NCBI GenBank assembly: GCA_951802425.1
Contig: OX637798.1
Location: 3,410,001 to 3,474,000, forward strand
Source: Clavaria fumosa
Lineage: Eukaryota > Basidiomycota > Agaricomycetes > Agaricales > Clavariaceae
Length of the DNA: 64,000 nucleotides
Direction of reading: 5' to 3'
The position numbers were made by a program, and so were the translations under genes. This document shows positions 33,769-44,097 of this stretch, piece after piece (position 1 is the first letter of the stretch; each line of letters starts with the position of its first letter). The notes under the pieces were generated by a model. The model was given only the letters and a program-made list of their open reading frames with translations, was not told where the DNA came from and searched no databases.

Positions 33769-36548
33769 ATGGCAGACCCAACGATGTCCTCGCCAACAAA
33801 ATCGTTGCCTTCCACGTCTCTCTCTGCGGATCAAGCCAATGCCACGAACATCTCCTTCTCTCAGGCGCTGGCAGAACCTTCCAATGTGAAAGCCTTCTTG
33901 ATGCCCTCTATCCCCACTGATGCCTCTTCCTCCTCCTCGTCCATAGATTGACATCATCTCCGCCGCACAACACGGCGATGTCCAGACTATTCGCGAGCTC
34001 ATCGAGTCGGGCAAGGCTAAAGCTACCGACCGCGACCCGCAGAACATCACCCCGCTTCATTGGGCCGCCATCAACGCACACTCGGCTGCCTGCCGCTACC
34101 TCCTCGAGCAAGGAGCAGACGTCGACGCGCGAGGAGGCGACCTCGATGCTACCCCATTACAATGGGCTGCGCGCAACGGCTACCTTTACATCGTCCAATT
34201 GCTCATCGCGCACAACGCCGACCCGACCATCGTCGACGCGCAGGGGTATAACACGCTCCACCTCGTCACGCATTCATCTTCGGTGATGCCACTACTGTAT
34301 CTACTCCACCAGCCCATCTCTGTCGACTCGCGCGACACTATCGAACACACCGCCCTCATGTGGGCCGCATACCAGGGTGACGCCCTCTCCGTCGACCTCC
34401 TCTTAAAACATGGGGCCAATCCAAACCTGCAGGACGACGTCGGGCTCACGCCGCTGCACTGGGCCGTCGTCAAGGCGAATAGATTGTGTATACGACGCCT
34501 CATAGAGAAAGGCGCGGATCTGAATGCGAAAGACGCCGAGGGCCGGACTCCACGGGACATGGCTGTTGAATTGAAGAGTCTTGGAGCATGGAAACGCGCT
34601 TTGGAAGAAGGAGGACTCACAGAAAATGGAGAAAAAAAGCGAAAGCCACTCAACGAGGTGGGCGGCAATCCTCGAATCCATCAATTGATTGTCCACTCAT
34701 GGCGTGTTTTCAGCGTAACAGCAAGATCGTGATCTTCATCCTGCCTACCGTCTTCTTCTTTCTTATCTTCTCTACACTCACAATTTTACCATGGTACACC
34801 GGGATCATCCTAGCCTTTGCTGAATTCATGGGCATGCACCATGTACGTCCCTCTTGGCGTTTGCGTGAGCATGGCTTACCATGAAAACTCCAGATCGTCA
34901 CCCATGTTCTGCTGGGCGATACAATGTATACTGAAAGCTTGGTGAACCAAAGTCCTTACTTTGCAGGCGTCGTCATGGGCTCCGTCGTATGGGTCGTTTA
35001 CTGCTGGGTTACGCGGCTCGTTCATCGTAAGTCTACCTCCACAGCGTTTGAGTATCGCCGGTATTACATCTCTCGCCCAGAAACGCAATCCCACCCCTTC
35101 TCTCATCTCCTATTCGCTCTTTGTATCGGTTTGTGCGTCTACAACTTCTTCCGCGCGGTGACCCTCGACCCTGGAACGTGTCCCAAGCCGACGAGCGATG
35201 CGGAATTGAAATCTGTCAGTTTCTACATTTATGCCACCAATTCATAACTTTCTCATCCAATCCTTTCGCAGATCATCGAGGATCTGGCCTCCGAGGGAAG
35301 GTTGAACGGACAGACGTTTTGTATTCAGTGCATGGTTCGATCGCCGTTCAGTACGAGTGTAGACATGTTGTACTGATTATCACATGCGATATAGGCGAAG
35401 AGACCACTCCGCTCGAAGCATTGTCGGGCGTGTGATCGATGTATCGCGAGACACGATCAGTATGTCGATTTGCTGCTAAGCTGTTACTGGTATTCTCAAC
35501 TACTTCTGTTGCCTAGCCACTGCCCTTGGGTGTGGAATTGCGGTTCGTAGCCTTTCTCATCACATTTTCTGCCTTATATTGATGGTATATGGGTTCAGTT
35601 GGGGCAAATAATCATCGGCAGTTCATTCTGTTCGTTGTTACCCTTGTCTTCGGGATAATTTTGTTCGACACTCTCACCTTCGCATGTATGTTCTCTTTGC
35701 AACATTCTTTTCTGTGTAACGCTGAAGGGTTTGCATCAGACTTTAAGTCAATCCCACTTTCAGACCCAACTTCTCAGGCCCCTTCTTCCTGTATCTTCCC
35801 TGACAATATCTGTCGCGCCACGACTGCCGACCCTTTCCTCTTTTCTGTTGCCGCCTGGATCACGTTGCAGCTCGTTTGGACCGTGGTCCTCCTCCTCAGC
35901 CAGCTGTGGCAAATCGCAAAGCAGATGACGACTTTGGAGGTGTCAAATTTGGGCAGGTACGGATTCATGGGCGGACGCGGGGCTAGCGCGAACATGAATA
36001 TGCAGATGGGCCACCAGAGCCACCGACGCGGCTTCGGCTTGCACGCGTTGGACGTCGACGACGATGGTCCAGGGCTCGGCGCTGGCCCTGACTTCGCTTC
36101 TCTCTCCCCCAGCCCCGGCCCCGGCGCCGCGCACCGATATCCCTCGCATCACCAACACCACGACCCGCGAGTTTCGCGGGGCATGTGCGCGGGGTGCGGG
36201 AGCGGGTTCCTAATGCGGCTGTTGGGGTTCGACCGGTTCACGCATGGACGGGCCGTAGACGGGCTCGCGCGCGCTGGGCGTGCAATGAACCCGTTCGACC
36301 TTGGCATCGTAGGCAACTGCCGTGATTTCTGGAGCAAGGGCCGTGAGCTCGGTGTCGAGTATGAACGGCTGTATGAAGTGCCCCCGGAGGGCTTCGTGGA
36401 GGCGCGCCGCCGGCGCGAGCGTGAGGAGAACGATGATTCAGGGCGGTATGGGAAGCGCGGCACTGGTAAAGGCTTGTTGCTCACTATGGGCCGGAGCTTG
36501 GGTATTGGGAGTAGCCGTGATGGGTACGAGCCTGTCAGTCAGGTGTAG
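33769..36548 (+). CDS. Akr1-like ankyrin-repeat DHHC palmitoyltransferase
   Basis: Ten exons maintain frame for 761 residues: 33769-33885, 33947-34657, 34714-34842, 34894-35026, 35081-35214, 35272-35334, 35395-35459, 35517-35542, 35599-35685 and 35728-36548. Residues 40-270 hold about six ankyrin repeats ([45 protein letters not shown]). Then come paired membrane segments ([50 protein letters not shown]) and the cysteine-rich catalytic domain with the DHHC tetrad at residues 450-453, split across two exons, followed by NNHRQFILF and two more membrane segments. The enzyme S-acylates proteins at Golgi/endosomal membranes. The Gly/His-rich C-terminal tail is variable. A TIR transposon ends about 85 bp upstream of the start. 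Confidence 0.93.
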
Positions 36549-36762
36549 CGCGACCAAGCCTTGGTGAAAATGTGGAAGTCACTCATTACGTGGCCCGAGT
36601 GTACCTATCTATGGGGCGGCCCGTACAGACAAAGATGCTTTTGGTATAAATCGGTTGGAATGGACATACATGGATTGATGTGTGAGGAGCACAGGGATAT
36701 AGTAGTGAGATCGTCCGCCACACGACGTGCATCATCAGGTACTTCGCCTTAAAATTCATTAA

Positions 36763-39700
36763 TTAGTCCCAATTGTAGAAATCCGCCATACGCATCCGTA
36801 CGACCTGAGACCCCATCTGCTGCACCAGCTTCGTGAACAGGTCCGGGTCGTTTGAGCGAAATATCTCGTCCTCCTCTTCGCCCCAGGTAGGCACCCCCGT
36901 GACACCATCACGGGGCTCTTCAGCGTCAACGATTTCTGTCCGGGCGACGCCCTGGTCTGACGCGTCGCTCTCCTGCTCGCTTTTGTCTCCATCGAGCGTC
37001 TCCCGCCCACCATCGCCCGGTCCCTGACCGTCTTGTCCGATCACATGGAGAGCGTTGTCCACGGCTCGGGATCCCCCGGGCGTAGGCGAGTTCAAGTGAA
37101 CAATCCCGACTTTACGGGGTGAGATGCCGCCCTGGCTCGCCCTTCTTCTTTCCCTCCTGAACGCCTCCTCCCTCCTCCCCTCCCTCTCGAGCCGCACAAA
37201 CTGGCCCGCCCGCGACGATTCCGGTGGCCAGTACGCCTGTGGGTCTGTCAGCGGACCGGGCTTGATGCGGAATTGAAGCGGCTTTGCAGAAGACAGAACG
37301 TTCGTCCTTAAGCTGGATTGATTGGGCGAGGCCTGCGTCGGGAACCGGAGAGGCTTCAAGTGGTGAAGCAAAGTCGAACGTTCCGAATGCTCCAAATCGA
37401 AGTCAGAGTCTGCTAAAAATTCGCTTACTCTCTTAGCTTCCTCCTTCCTCCTTAGCTGCAGGAACAGATCCGTCTTGTTTAGGTCTCCCAACTGAGCCCA
37501 AATCTCTCGTACATGCTTCTTCGTGTAGCCATGGTACTTAGCCATGCGCTTCAATGCAGCATCGATGCCCAAATCCATAACGAGGCTTTGATCGGCAAAT
37601 GATATGTTGGATGGAGACGCACGCGAGGACAGGAAATTGAATGAGACATGTTCGTTCTGAGGGCGCAGAACTGACGGCAGAGATCGTCGAGGCTGTCTGA
37701 GCACTCTCAGCCGCTCGTGGGTGAGGTCGATTGGCGCTCTGACATCGATTTCTCCCAAGGTTTGGTGGTGTTTATCGCGCAAGTGATTGCCATTAACATC
37801 TCTGTGAAGTTTCTTATCCTGCTGGCGTCCATTTGAGACAGAGAATGGATTGGTGGGAGAAGACCAGTATGCATCAGACGGCGCTGGAAGAGCAGAAGAT
37901 GTTGGTATTTTGTCAGGACCTTGACTTAATCTTCGGGCCCGGGATGGGGCAGAGGTATCCACTCGCTCTTCAGATGAGGCCCCTAGAGCAGTGCCCACAT
38001 CATCGAAGTTTCGAGGCGGGAGCCTGCCCTTGGATCGCGGTCTTGATAGCAAACGCTCTCTAGAGTATAGATTGGGCTCCGCCGGCGTTTTGAATGGTGA
38101 ACCCAGAGGGATTCCTTCGCCTCTTGGCTTCTCGTCCGCGGTACTGACATCCAACGAGTCAATCTGGCTAAAAGGATGCCGCCCCCCCAAGAGGTGGAGA
38201 TCCAACCTGTATGGTTTGGTACCAGTCTTGGGCACCCCTCTCTTAGTGGTCACTTCATCGTCCGAGTGGGCCATGCCAGATTGCATGTAGTTTTTGCCAT
38301 ATTGAGCGGTATGTTGCACCAATAATTCCTCTGTAGAAGAAGCAGACAAATCAATGCGCGATCCGAAGACGACTGGGCGCATTGATGCTCTCGCTACAGG
38401 AGGCTTGCCTTTGCCCTGAACACTATGCTTTTGCGAGGCAACGATTCCGGACGGGAATGAAGGTAGAGACTCTGCTTTGACAGTTGAACCTCGATGTGCT
38501 TCCACGGGCCGCCTATCCCTCTTCGGTGGCCACCCATCTGACTCTTCATCGCTGTCCTGGCGTCTGAGGCCCCGCCTCCTCCTGGTGGATACCACGTTAT
38601 TCCCAAAAGGCCCTTCAACATACTTCGGTAACGCTTTTGGCTGCTTCCTTGCGGTGATCGCCTCATGTGTCTGAGCTGGTTCATCAACTATATCACCATA
38701 TAAATCTTGCCCCTCTCCGTCTTCCTCTCTGTCACTTTCCTTCTCCTGGCTATCGATGTCAGGAACGATCGAGCGCGACTCGTTTCCTCTCACTAGATCT
38801 TGGACATCGACAATTGAGGAATGTGAAGTGATGGGTACACCGAGTTCGCAGTCCTCTGACAGATGGCGTTGAACGTCGGAAGTTGAAGGATGTAATACCG
38901 TGAGCATATTGATTTCGTGGTGAGAAGGAACCGGCAATTCAGATATAACAAGGGCAGAAGCCAGGGGGGTGTCCTCCCCGTCAGCGGGCGTCGGGGATCG
39001 TGGATCGATGGTCGATATGGGTGGAGTGTGCTCCTGCGTGTTCTTAGGAAGGATTGAATTCGGAGGCGATTGTTTTGGGGAAATTGTTGGTGTGGGCCTG
39101 CAGGATTGTTGACTCGATTGTTGTGTTTCTCGCTTTAAAACGGCGCCGGCGATGTCGTTGGGATTATCTGATAATAATTGGTCGACCTCTTCTTCATCTA
39201 ACTCATCTCCTTTTTGATCATCTGCGTTGCGTTCGACTTCGTGACTGGCGTCGTCTAGTTCCTTGGCTCGAACAACATCGCCTCCAACCTGAGCAATGTC
39301 CTCGTTGCCATGGGGGTTTTCTTCTCGATGGCATCCAACAAGCCCTGGAGAGTTCATAATAGGTGCGACTCCACCACCTGTTCCGCGCAGAATATGCCTT
39401 CCTTCCGCATCATAGCCCTTCTTCAGCTTCTTTGCGGTCAGGCTGTCAGAAGGCCTCTTCCTCTTATTACTGGGCTTTTGGCTGATATCATTCTCGTTGG
39501 AAAAAATCCCCTTCCTCACTTGCCATTCTGAAATTTTATAATCAAAGTAGGACGAGTGCTTGACGTATCTCTCTCGCCAGGATTGCCACGGGTGTCGCTT
39601 GGCCCAAGACCATCGATGATTCTCCTGTGTGAGTCTTCATGAGTAAAATCCACAAGGAAACAACACATTACTAGTACAATAAGGCGTACATCTTGTACAA

Positions 39701-39810
39701 GTATTTGGTAGAGGACGTTGCCCGCCCGACCCGCTTTCGAAGAGTTATATGTCGCTATGTACTTGAAGAGGAGGCGGTCATCTTCGGCTGTGAAAATTTC
39801 CCGGGTGGAC
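36763..39810 (-). CDS. RAP1: Rap1-like telomere-binding protein (5' end unresolved)
   Basis: Two confirmed coding segments on the minus strand, 39810-39690 and 39624-36763, are joined in frame by a 65-bp GT-AG intron. They encode a Rap1-type Myb domain across the junction (EIFTAEDDRLLFKYIATY, GNVLYQIL, then WAKRHPWQSWRERYVKHSSYFD). About 920 further residues are mostly acidic, Ser/Pro-rich and disordered, with basic patches (KRKRPSDSLTAKKLKKG). A helical module (GYTKKHVREIWAQLGDL at about 39 kb-equivalent codons near 37500-37560) is followed by an FLQLRRKEEAKRVSEF stretch. Rap1 proteins sit on telomeric DNA or on TRF proteins and regulate telomere length. The exon encoding the very N terminus, expected upstream of an acceptor at 39811, could not be fixed; a candidate ATG is at 39943. 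Stop at 36763. It is convergent with the AKR1-like gene. Confidence 0.8.
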
Positions 39811-40011
39811 CTGTGCCCAAGTATGAGCTTTCATCGAATCCAAGGACGGATGGTCACAAACATCAACGGGTGGGACTGCGCCAAACGTTGGTGTAGCGAC
39901 GCCAAGTCACATGCTTGAATTCGAATACTTCAGCCAAAATCATGTGACACAAGCACCTGCCAAATTCACCCACTAATTTACTAAAGCCGCGTGTTGCTTA
40001 CATAAGCGGTG
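39811..40011. other. Region between the Rap1-like gene and Helitron array
   Basis: Should contain the first exon and promoter of the Rap1-like gene. The last 20 bases include GCTTACATAAGCG, which also occurs at the end of the gypsy LTR in this window (55253-55265), so a decayed LTR fragment may lie here. Confidence 0.35.
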
Positions 40012-40089
40012 TCTCTTTATTAAACGAGGACGGTCCGGCGGCTATGCTTATTTGTAATTTTTGACTCAGCAGCCATTTGAAACTCAGGT

Positions 40090-40800
40090 TCTCCCTCACT
40101 TCACTACATGGATCCCCTTCAAAGTGGGTCTGTGGGTTAGGTCCCCATGTCATTAGGGTCCATAAATTTTTCTAGGATTTTACCAGTTTTTCCAGAGGCT
40201 GGGGAACCCCATCGCATTCTTGGGGGTTTTAAACTCAGCTAAGGGGACCATTTGACTTTTCCAAACCCCTCCAGAACCCATGCATGGAAATGGATGAAAT
40301 TGGATAGGTACATGGGCCCCTATTAGGAGACCCTCCCTGAATATTTTCAGGATTTTATCAGTCGAACTGCAGGCGTGGGAACCAATCCGCGTCGGGCCAA
40401 TTTCAAACTCCGACGTTCCAAAATGTCGCATGGATCACCCACCTCCCACTTTTAATTTCAGTATAGCTCACTCAACCTACTACATGAATTCTCTTGGAGC
40501 TTGGTCTGCAGGTAGGTCCATATCTAATGAGGCTCTGTAAATATTTTCAGGATTGGACCTATTTTTGCCAAGGCAGGGGAGCCCATTCGCTTTTTGGGGG
40601 CATTTCAAACTCAGCTCCCTGCCCAAAAAGTTCAATGTTTAGATCTACACAGAGCAAGAATCCATTCTAGGTCCAAGTGGCAAAGTCGTAGGCCCTTATG
40701 AGATCTATCCCCTGTAATATTTCCATGATTTTACATGGTTTAATTGAGCTGTGAGGGTGAAAATGAGGGAAAAAATCCGTATTTTTGCGGGTCACGTGAC
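40090..40800 (+). repeat. Iterated Helitron 5' subterminal repeats, copy 1
   Basis: Four diverged units of about 190 bp begin near 40105, 40285, 40480 and 40640. Each has the order TACATG..., a GGTCC/GGCCC-TAT/CAT-AT(T/G)AG block, AATATTTTCAGGATTTTA-like AT-rich block, a GGGGAACCCATCGC-like block and TTTCAAACTCAGCT. The same units occur in copy 2 (48800-49500) and at least one in copy 3 (63790-63930). Confidence 0.7.
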
Positions 40801-40979
40801 ATGGTTCTTTTGAGCGGCAAGGACGCGGCTTGCGGTTGCCACTCCTATTCCCCTCCTCTTCGTCTCCCCCACCTACCTCCCTCACTCCACCTCGCTCACC
40901 CCTCACCACTCAGCCCTCCCCTCCCTCCCAAACTTTCTAATAACCCTCTGTGGGTTGTGACTAAGGTAAATGTGGTGTT

Positions 40980-43100
40980 ATTTTATTACTTTTGGGGGTT
41001 TTTTTTCTTAGCCCCTTTTTTCTTCCAGGAGACGGCAACGGCGATGGCGAGGGCGGCATAACCAACCACGACGACGGTAAGGCGAGAGAAGAAGGGGGAA
41101 TGGGGGGTGACGGCGACGATGTCGAGCGACAGGTATGTCAGCTGCATATTCTTTTTTTGGTGGTTTTTTGGTTTTTCATTTTGGGACAGCGACATGACGA
41201 TGGCGACGACGGATACCCTCTCTCTCTCTCCTCTTCATCCTCTCTTCCCCTCTCTCCCTCTCTCTCTCTCTTTCCCCCCTCTCTCCCTTCCCCCAGGCGA
41301 CGACGGCGACAGGGGCGGCGACAGCGACGGGGGCGATGACGGGGACGGTGGCGACAGAGGCGATAAGTGTGGTGGCGGCGGCGGCACCCTCGGCCTCTCC
41401 CCTCTCTCTCCCTCTCCCCTGGCCTAGGTGCGTCCTCCCCACCTTTGTCATTTTCAATTTTCAAAATTTCCCCCTGCTTTTAGGTTTACAACGACGGCGG
41501 TGGGGACGGCGGCAGCGGCTCCCTCTCCCTCCCCTGAGCGACGATGGCGACAGGCGGCGACTACGACGACGGCTGGTACGTTCCGCCCTCCCTCTCTCCC
41601 TCCCTGCTGTCTCTCTTCTCCCACCTCCCCAGCGACGACAATGGGAGCGACGAGGGGGGCGACGACGGAGGCGAGAGGTGTGGCGGCCGCGGCGGCACCC
41701 TCGCCCTCTCTCCCCTCTTTCCCCCTCCCCACTCCCTTCTCTCCCTCTCGACAGCGGCAAGAACGACGGCGGCGGCGGCGATGTGAGCGACGACGATGCA
41801 AGGTGTGGCGGCGGCGGCGGCACCCGAGCCCTCTCCCCTCTTTCTCCCTCTCCCCCAGCTAGGTACGGCTCTCCCAACTCTCCTCTCTCCCTGCCCTCTC
41901 CCCTCTTTCTCAAGCCTAGGTGCGTCCTCCCTTTCTCCTTCTCTCTCCTCTCTCAGCTCACCTCCCTGCCCCCAAGCGATGATGGCCAGGGCAACAGCGG
42001 CAGCGGCAGGCGAAAATGCTTCCGCTGGGCCTAGATGCGTTCCCCTCCCTCTCCTCCCTCTCCTCTCCTCCCTCTCCTCTCCTCCCTCTCCTCCCTCTCC
42101 TCTCCTCCCTCTCCTCCCTCTCCTCCCTCTCCTCTCCTCCCTCTCCCTCTCCCTCTCTCCTTTCTTCTCTCCTCCCTTCCCCCAGGGAATGACGGCGACG
42201 ACAGCAGCGACGGAGGCAGCAGCAATGGCGACAGCGACAGAGGCGAGGGTGGCAGTGGCAGCGGCAGTGGCGGCGGCGGCGACAGAGCCATGGGCGGCTC
42301 TCTCTCCCTCTTCTCCCTCTCTCCTCTCTCTCCTCTCCTCCCTTCCCCCAGATAATGGTGGCCAACGCCGCCGCTGCCCCAAAGGTGCGTCCACCCTCTC
42401 TCTTTTCTCTTCTCCTTTCATCTCAGCCCCAGCAACAATGGTGGTAACGACGGCGGCGGGAGCAGTGGTAGTGGCGGCAATGCTGCTGCTGCCCCTCCCT
42501 CCCCCCAGCGACGATGGCGGCGGTGACGGCGGCTCTCCCCCCTCCCCTCTCTCCCTCCCTCCCTCTCGCTCTCTTTTCTCTCCCTGCACCCCCTGTCCCC
42601 TCTCTCCCCTCTCTCCCCACCCTCTCCTCTCTCTCCCTCCCTCTCCTCCCTCCCTCTCCCTGCAGCTGCGGCGGCACGACAATGGCGACGGCAAGGATAA
42701 CGATGGCGAGGACAACGACGGCGACGACGGGGGCAGCGGTAGCGGCGGCAACGGGCTGCCAGGTACGTTCACTTCTGCTACCCCCCCCCCCCTTTTTTCC
42801 TGTTTCTTTTCTCCTCTCTCTCACCCCCTTCTCTCTCTTTCTTCCCCTCTCCACCTTCCCTCTCTTTCTCCCCCTCTCTCCCCTCTCTTCCCTGCCCCCA
42901 AGTGATGACAGCGACAATGACAGCAGCGGCGGCGTCCCCTGCCCCAAGGTGCGGTACCTCCCTGCCCCTCTCTCCCTCTTCCCTCTCTCCCTCTTCCCTC
43001 TCCTCTCTCCCTCTCCCTGCAGCAGTGGCGGCGTGATAACGGCGAGGGCAAGGACAACGACAGCGAGGCAGCGGCACTGTCACTCCCCCCTCTCTCTTTA
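40980..43100 (+). repeat. Pyrimidine-rich exon-like modules, copy 1
   Basis: Long CTCTCCCT tracts ending in CAG or AG alternate with short purine/GAC-rich blocks such as GCGACGACGGCGACAGGGG and with AG-GTGCGT or AG-GTACGT donor-like words (for example near 41425, 41920 and 42385). Translated on the plus strand several blocks read as Asp/Gly-rich peptides. Long ORFs on both strands here are composition artefacts. Confidence 0.6.
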
Positions 43101-44097
43101 GATACACATGTAAATAGTTAAATTAAAATAAAATAAATTTAACCCCTTTCTTTTGTGGGGGAGCAGGTGACACAGGAGGAGAAGAGGTAAGGGGCAGTGC
43201 GAACCGCTCTTTCTTCTTTACCACCACCATCTCCTGTGGTCCCTACCCTCCCCACCCCACTCAGCTTTCCTGTCCTCCTCTAACTTTGTGCCTGCCGTGT
43301 CTGCCCCTCCCTGGCTGGGGTGCCGTGCCTGCCCCTCTCTGGCTGGGGTGTTCTATTTCTCTGCTCTGGTGCTTTCTCAGACTGAGTGTGGATTTCAGTG
43401 AACAAGCCTATTGAGTGTGAAGCCTACCTGCACAGCCTTAGTTTGCTGCTGCCAAACCCTGTTCCTTTGGAGCAGACTGGGCCTCTTACACTCTGCAGGT
43501 GTCACAGTGCTTAAGTTTTGCCTCAGCTTGAGGTTCATTCCTCACTGTTGGCTTTGACTACCTTCTCACAGTCACTTCCACCTGCCTTGCAGAAAAGGGG
43601 TGACACAAGAGGTCAATAAGCATATAACTGACACTGCCTAGCGGTGATTTCCCAAAGACACACTCAGGAGGGGATTGCAGAGAGTGTCTGGATTCCTGGC
43701 TTCCTGGCTTGCTGGTAGAGAGTGGCCAAAGAGGACTGGACCACTGGGTGAAAGAAGAAGACTGAGAAGTGAAAGAAGAAGAAAGAGTAGAGCAGCCTAA
43801 GAGGACAGGACTGCTGGTGAAAGAGGAAGACTCAGTCTGTGTGCACATGAGGTGCCACTTTCAACAATCTTGATCACTTTTGTGTGCAAATCATTGGTCT
43901 CTGATTCAGATGCACCTATATTAAACTTGAGTCTGTGCTTTTTCAGACTCTTCTGAAATCTGCCTGCATTTTTTTTGGGTATCTGTCTTTGTATTTTTCC
44001 TCCTTTGTCAAAAAATGTAAGTGTCACTTTGATCTAAACTTCTTGCCAAGTCTTGACTATCTTTGGCAGGTCTGTAACTCCTCCTAATACACCTGAA
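43101..44097. other. Helitron copy 1 leader before Rep
   Basis: About 1 kb conserved in copy 2 (51930-53010). It contains a direct duplication around TGCCTGCCCCTCYCTGGCTGGGGTG at about 43290-43350 and an apparent intron ending in CTTTGGCAG at 44070, so the Rep gene may start in an upstream exon near 44017 (AAAAAAT-GTAAGT). Confidence 0.5.

Noticed and set aside
41138..42947. Many overlapping ORFs of 100-400 codons on both strands in the Helitron GC-rich region (also 49715-51930)
   Set aside because: They are Ser/Pro/Leu-rich on one strand and Glu/Gly/Arg-rich on the other, in all frames, purely from the CTCTCCCT and GGCGAC composition; no frame is consistently conserved across indels between copies.
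44053..44097. Rep start at 44053 (and 52966 in copy 2)
   Set aside because: The codon is TTG and an intron acceptor (CTTTGGCAG) lies at 44070, so this is probably intron and exon border, not a start.
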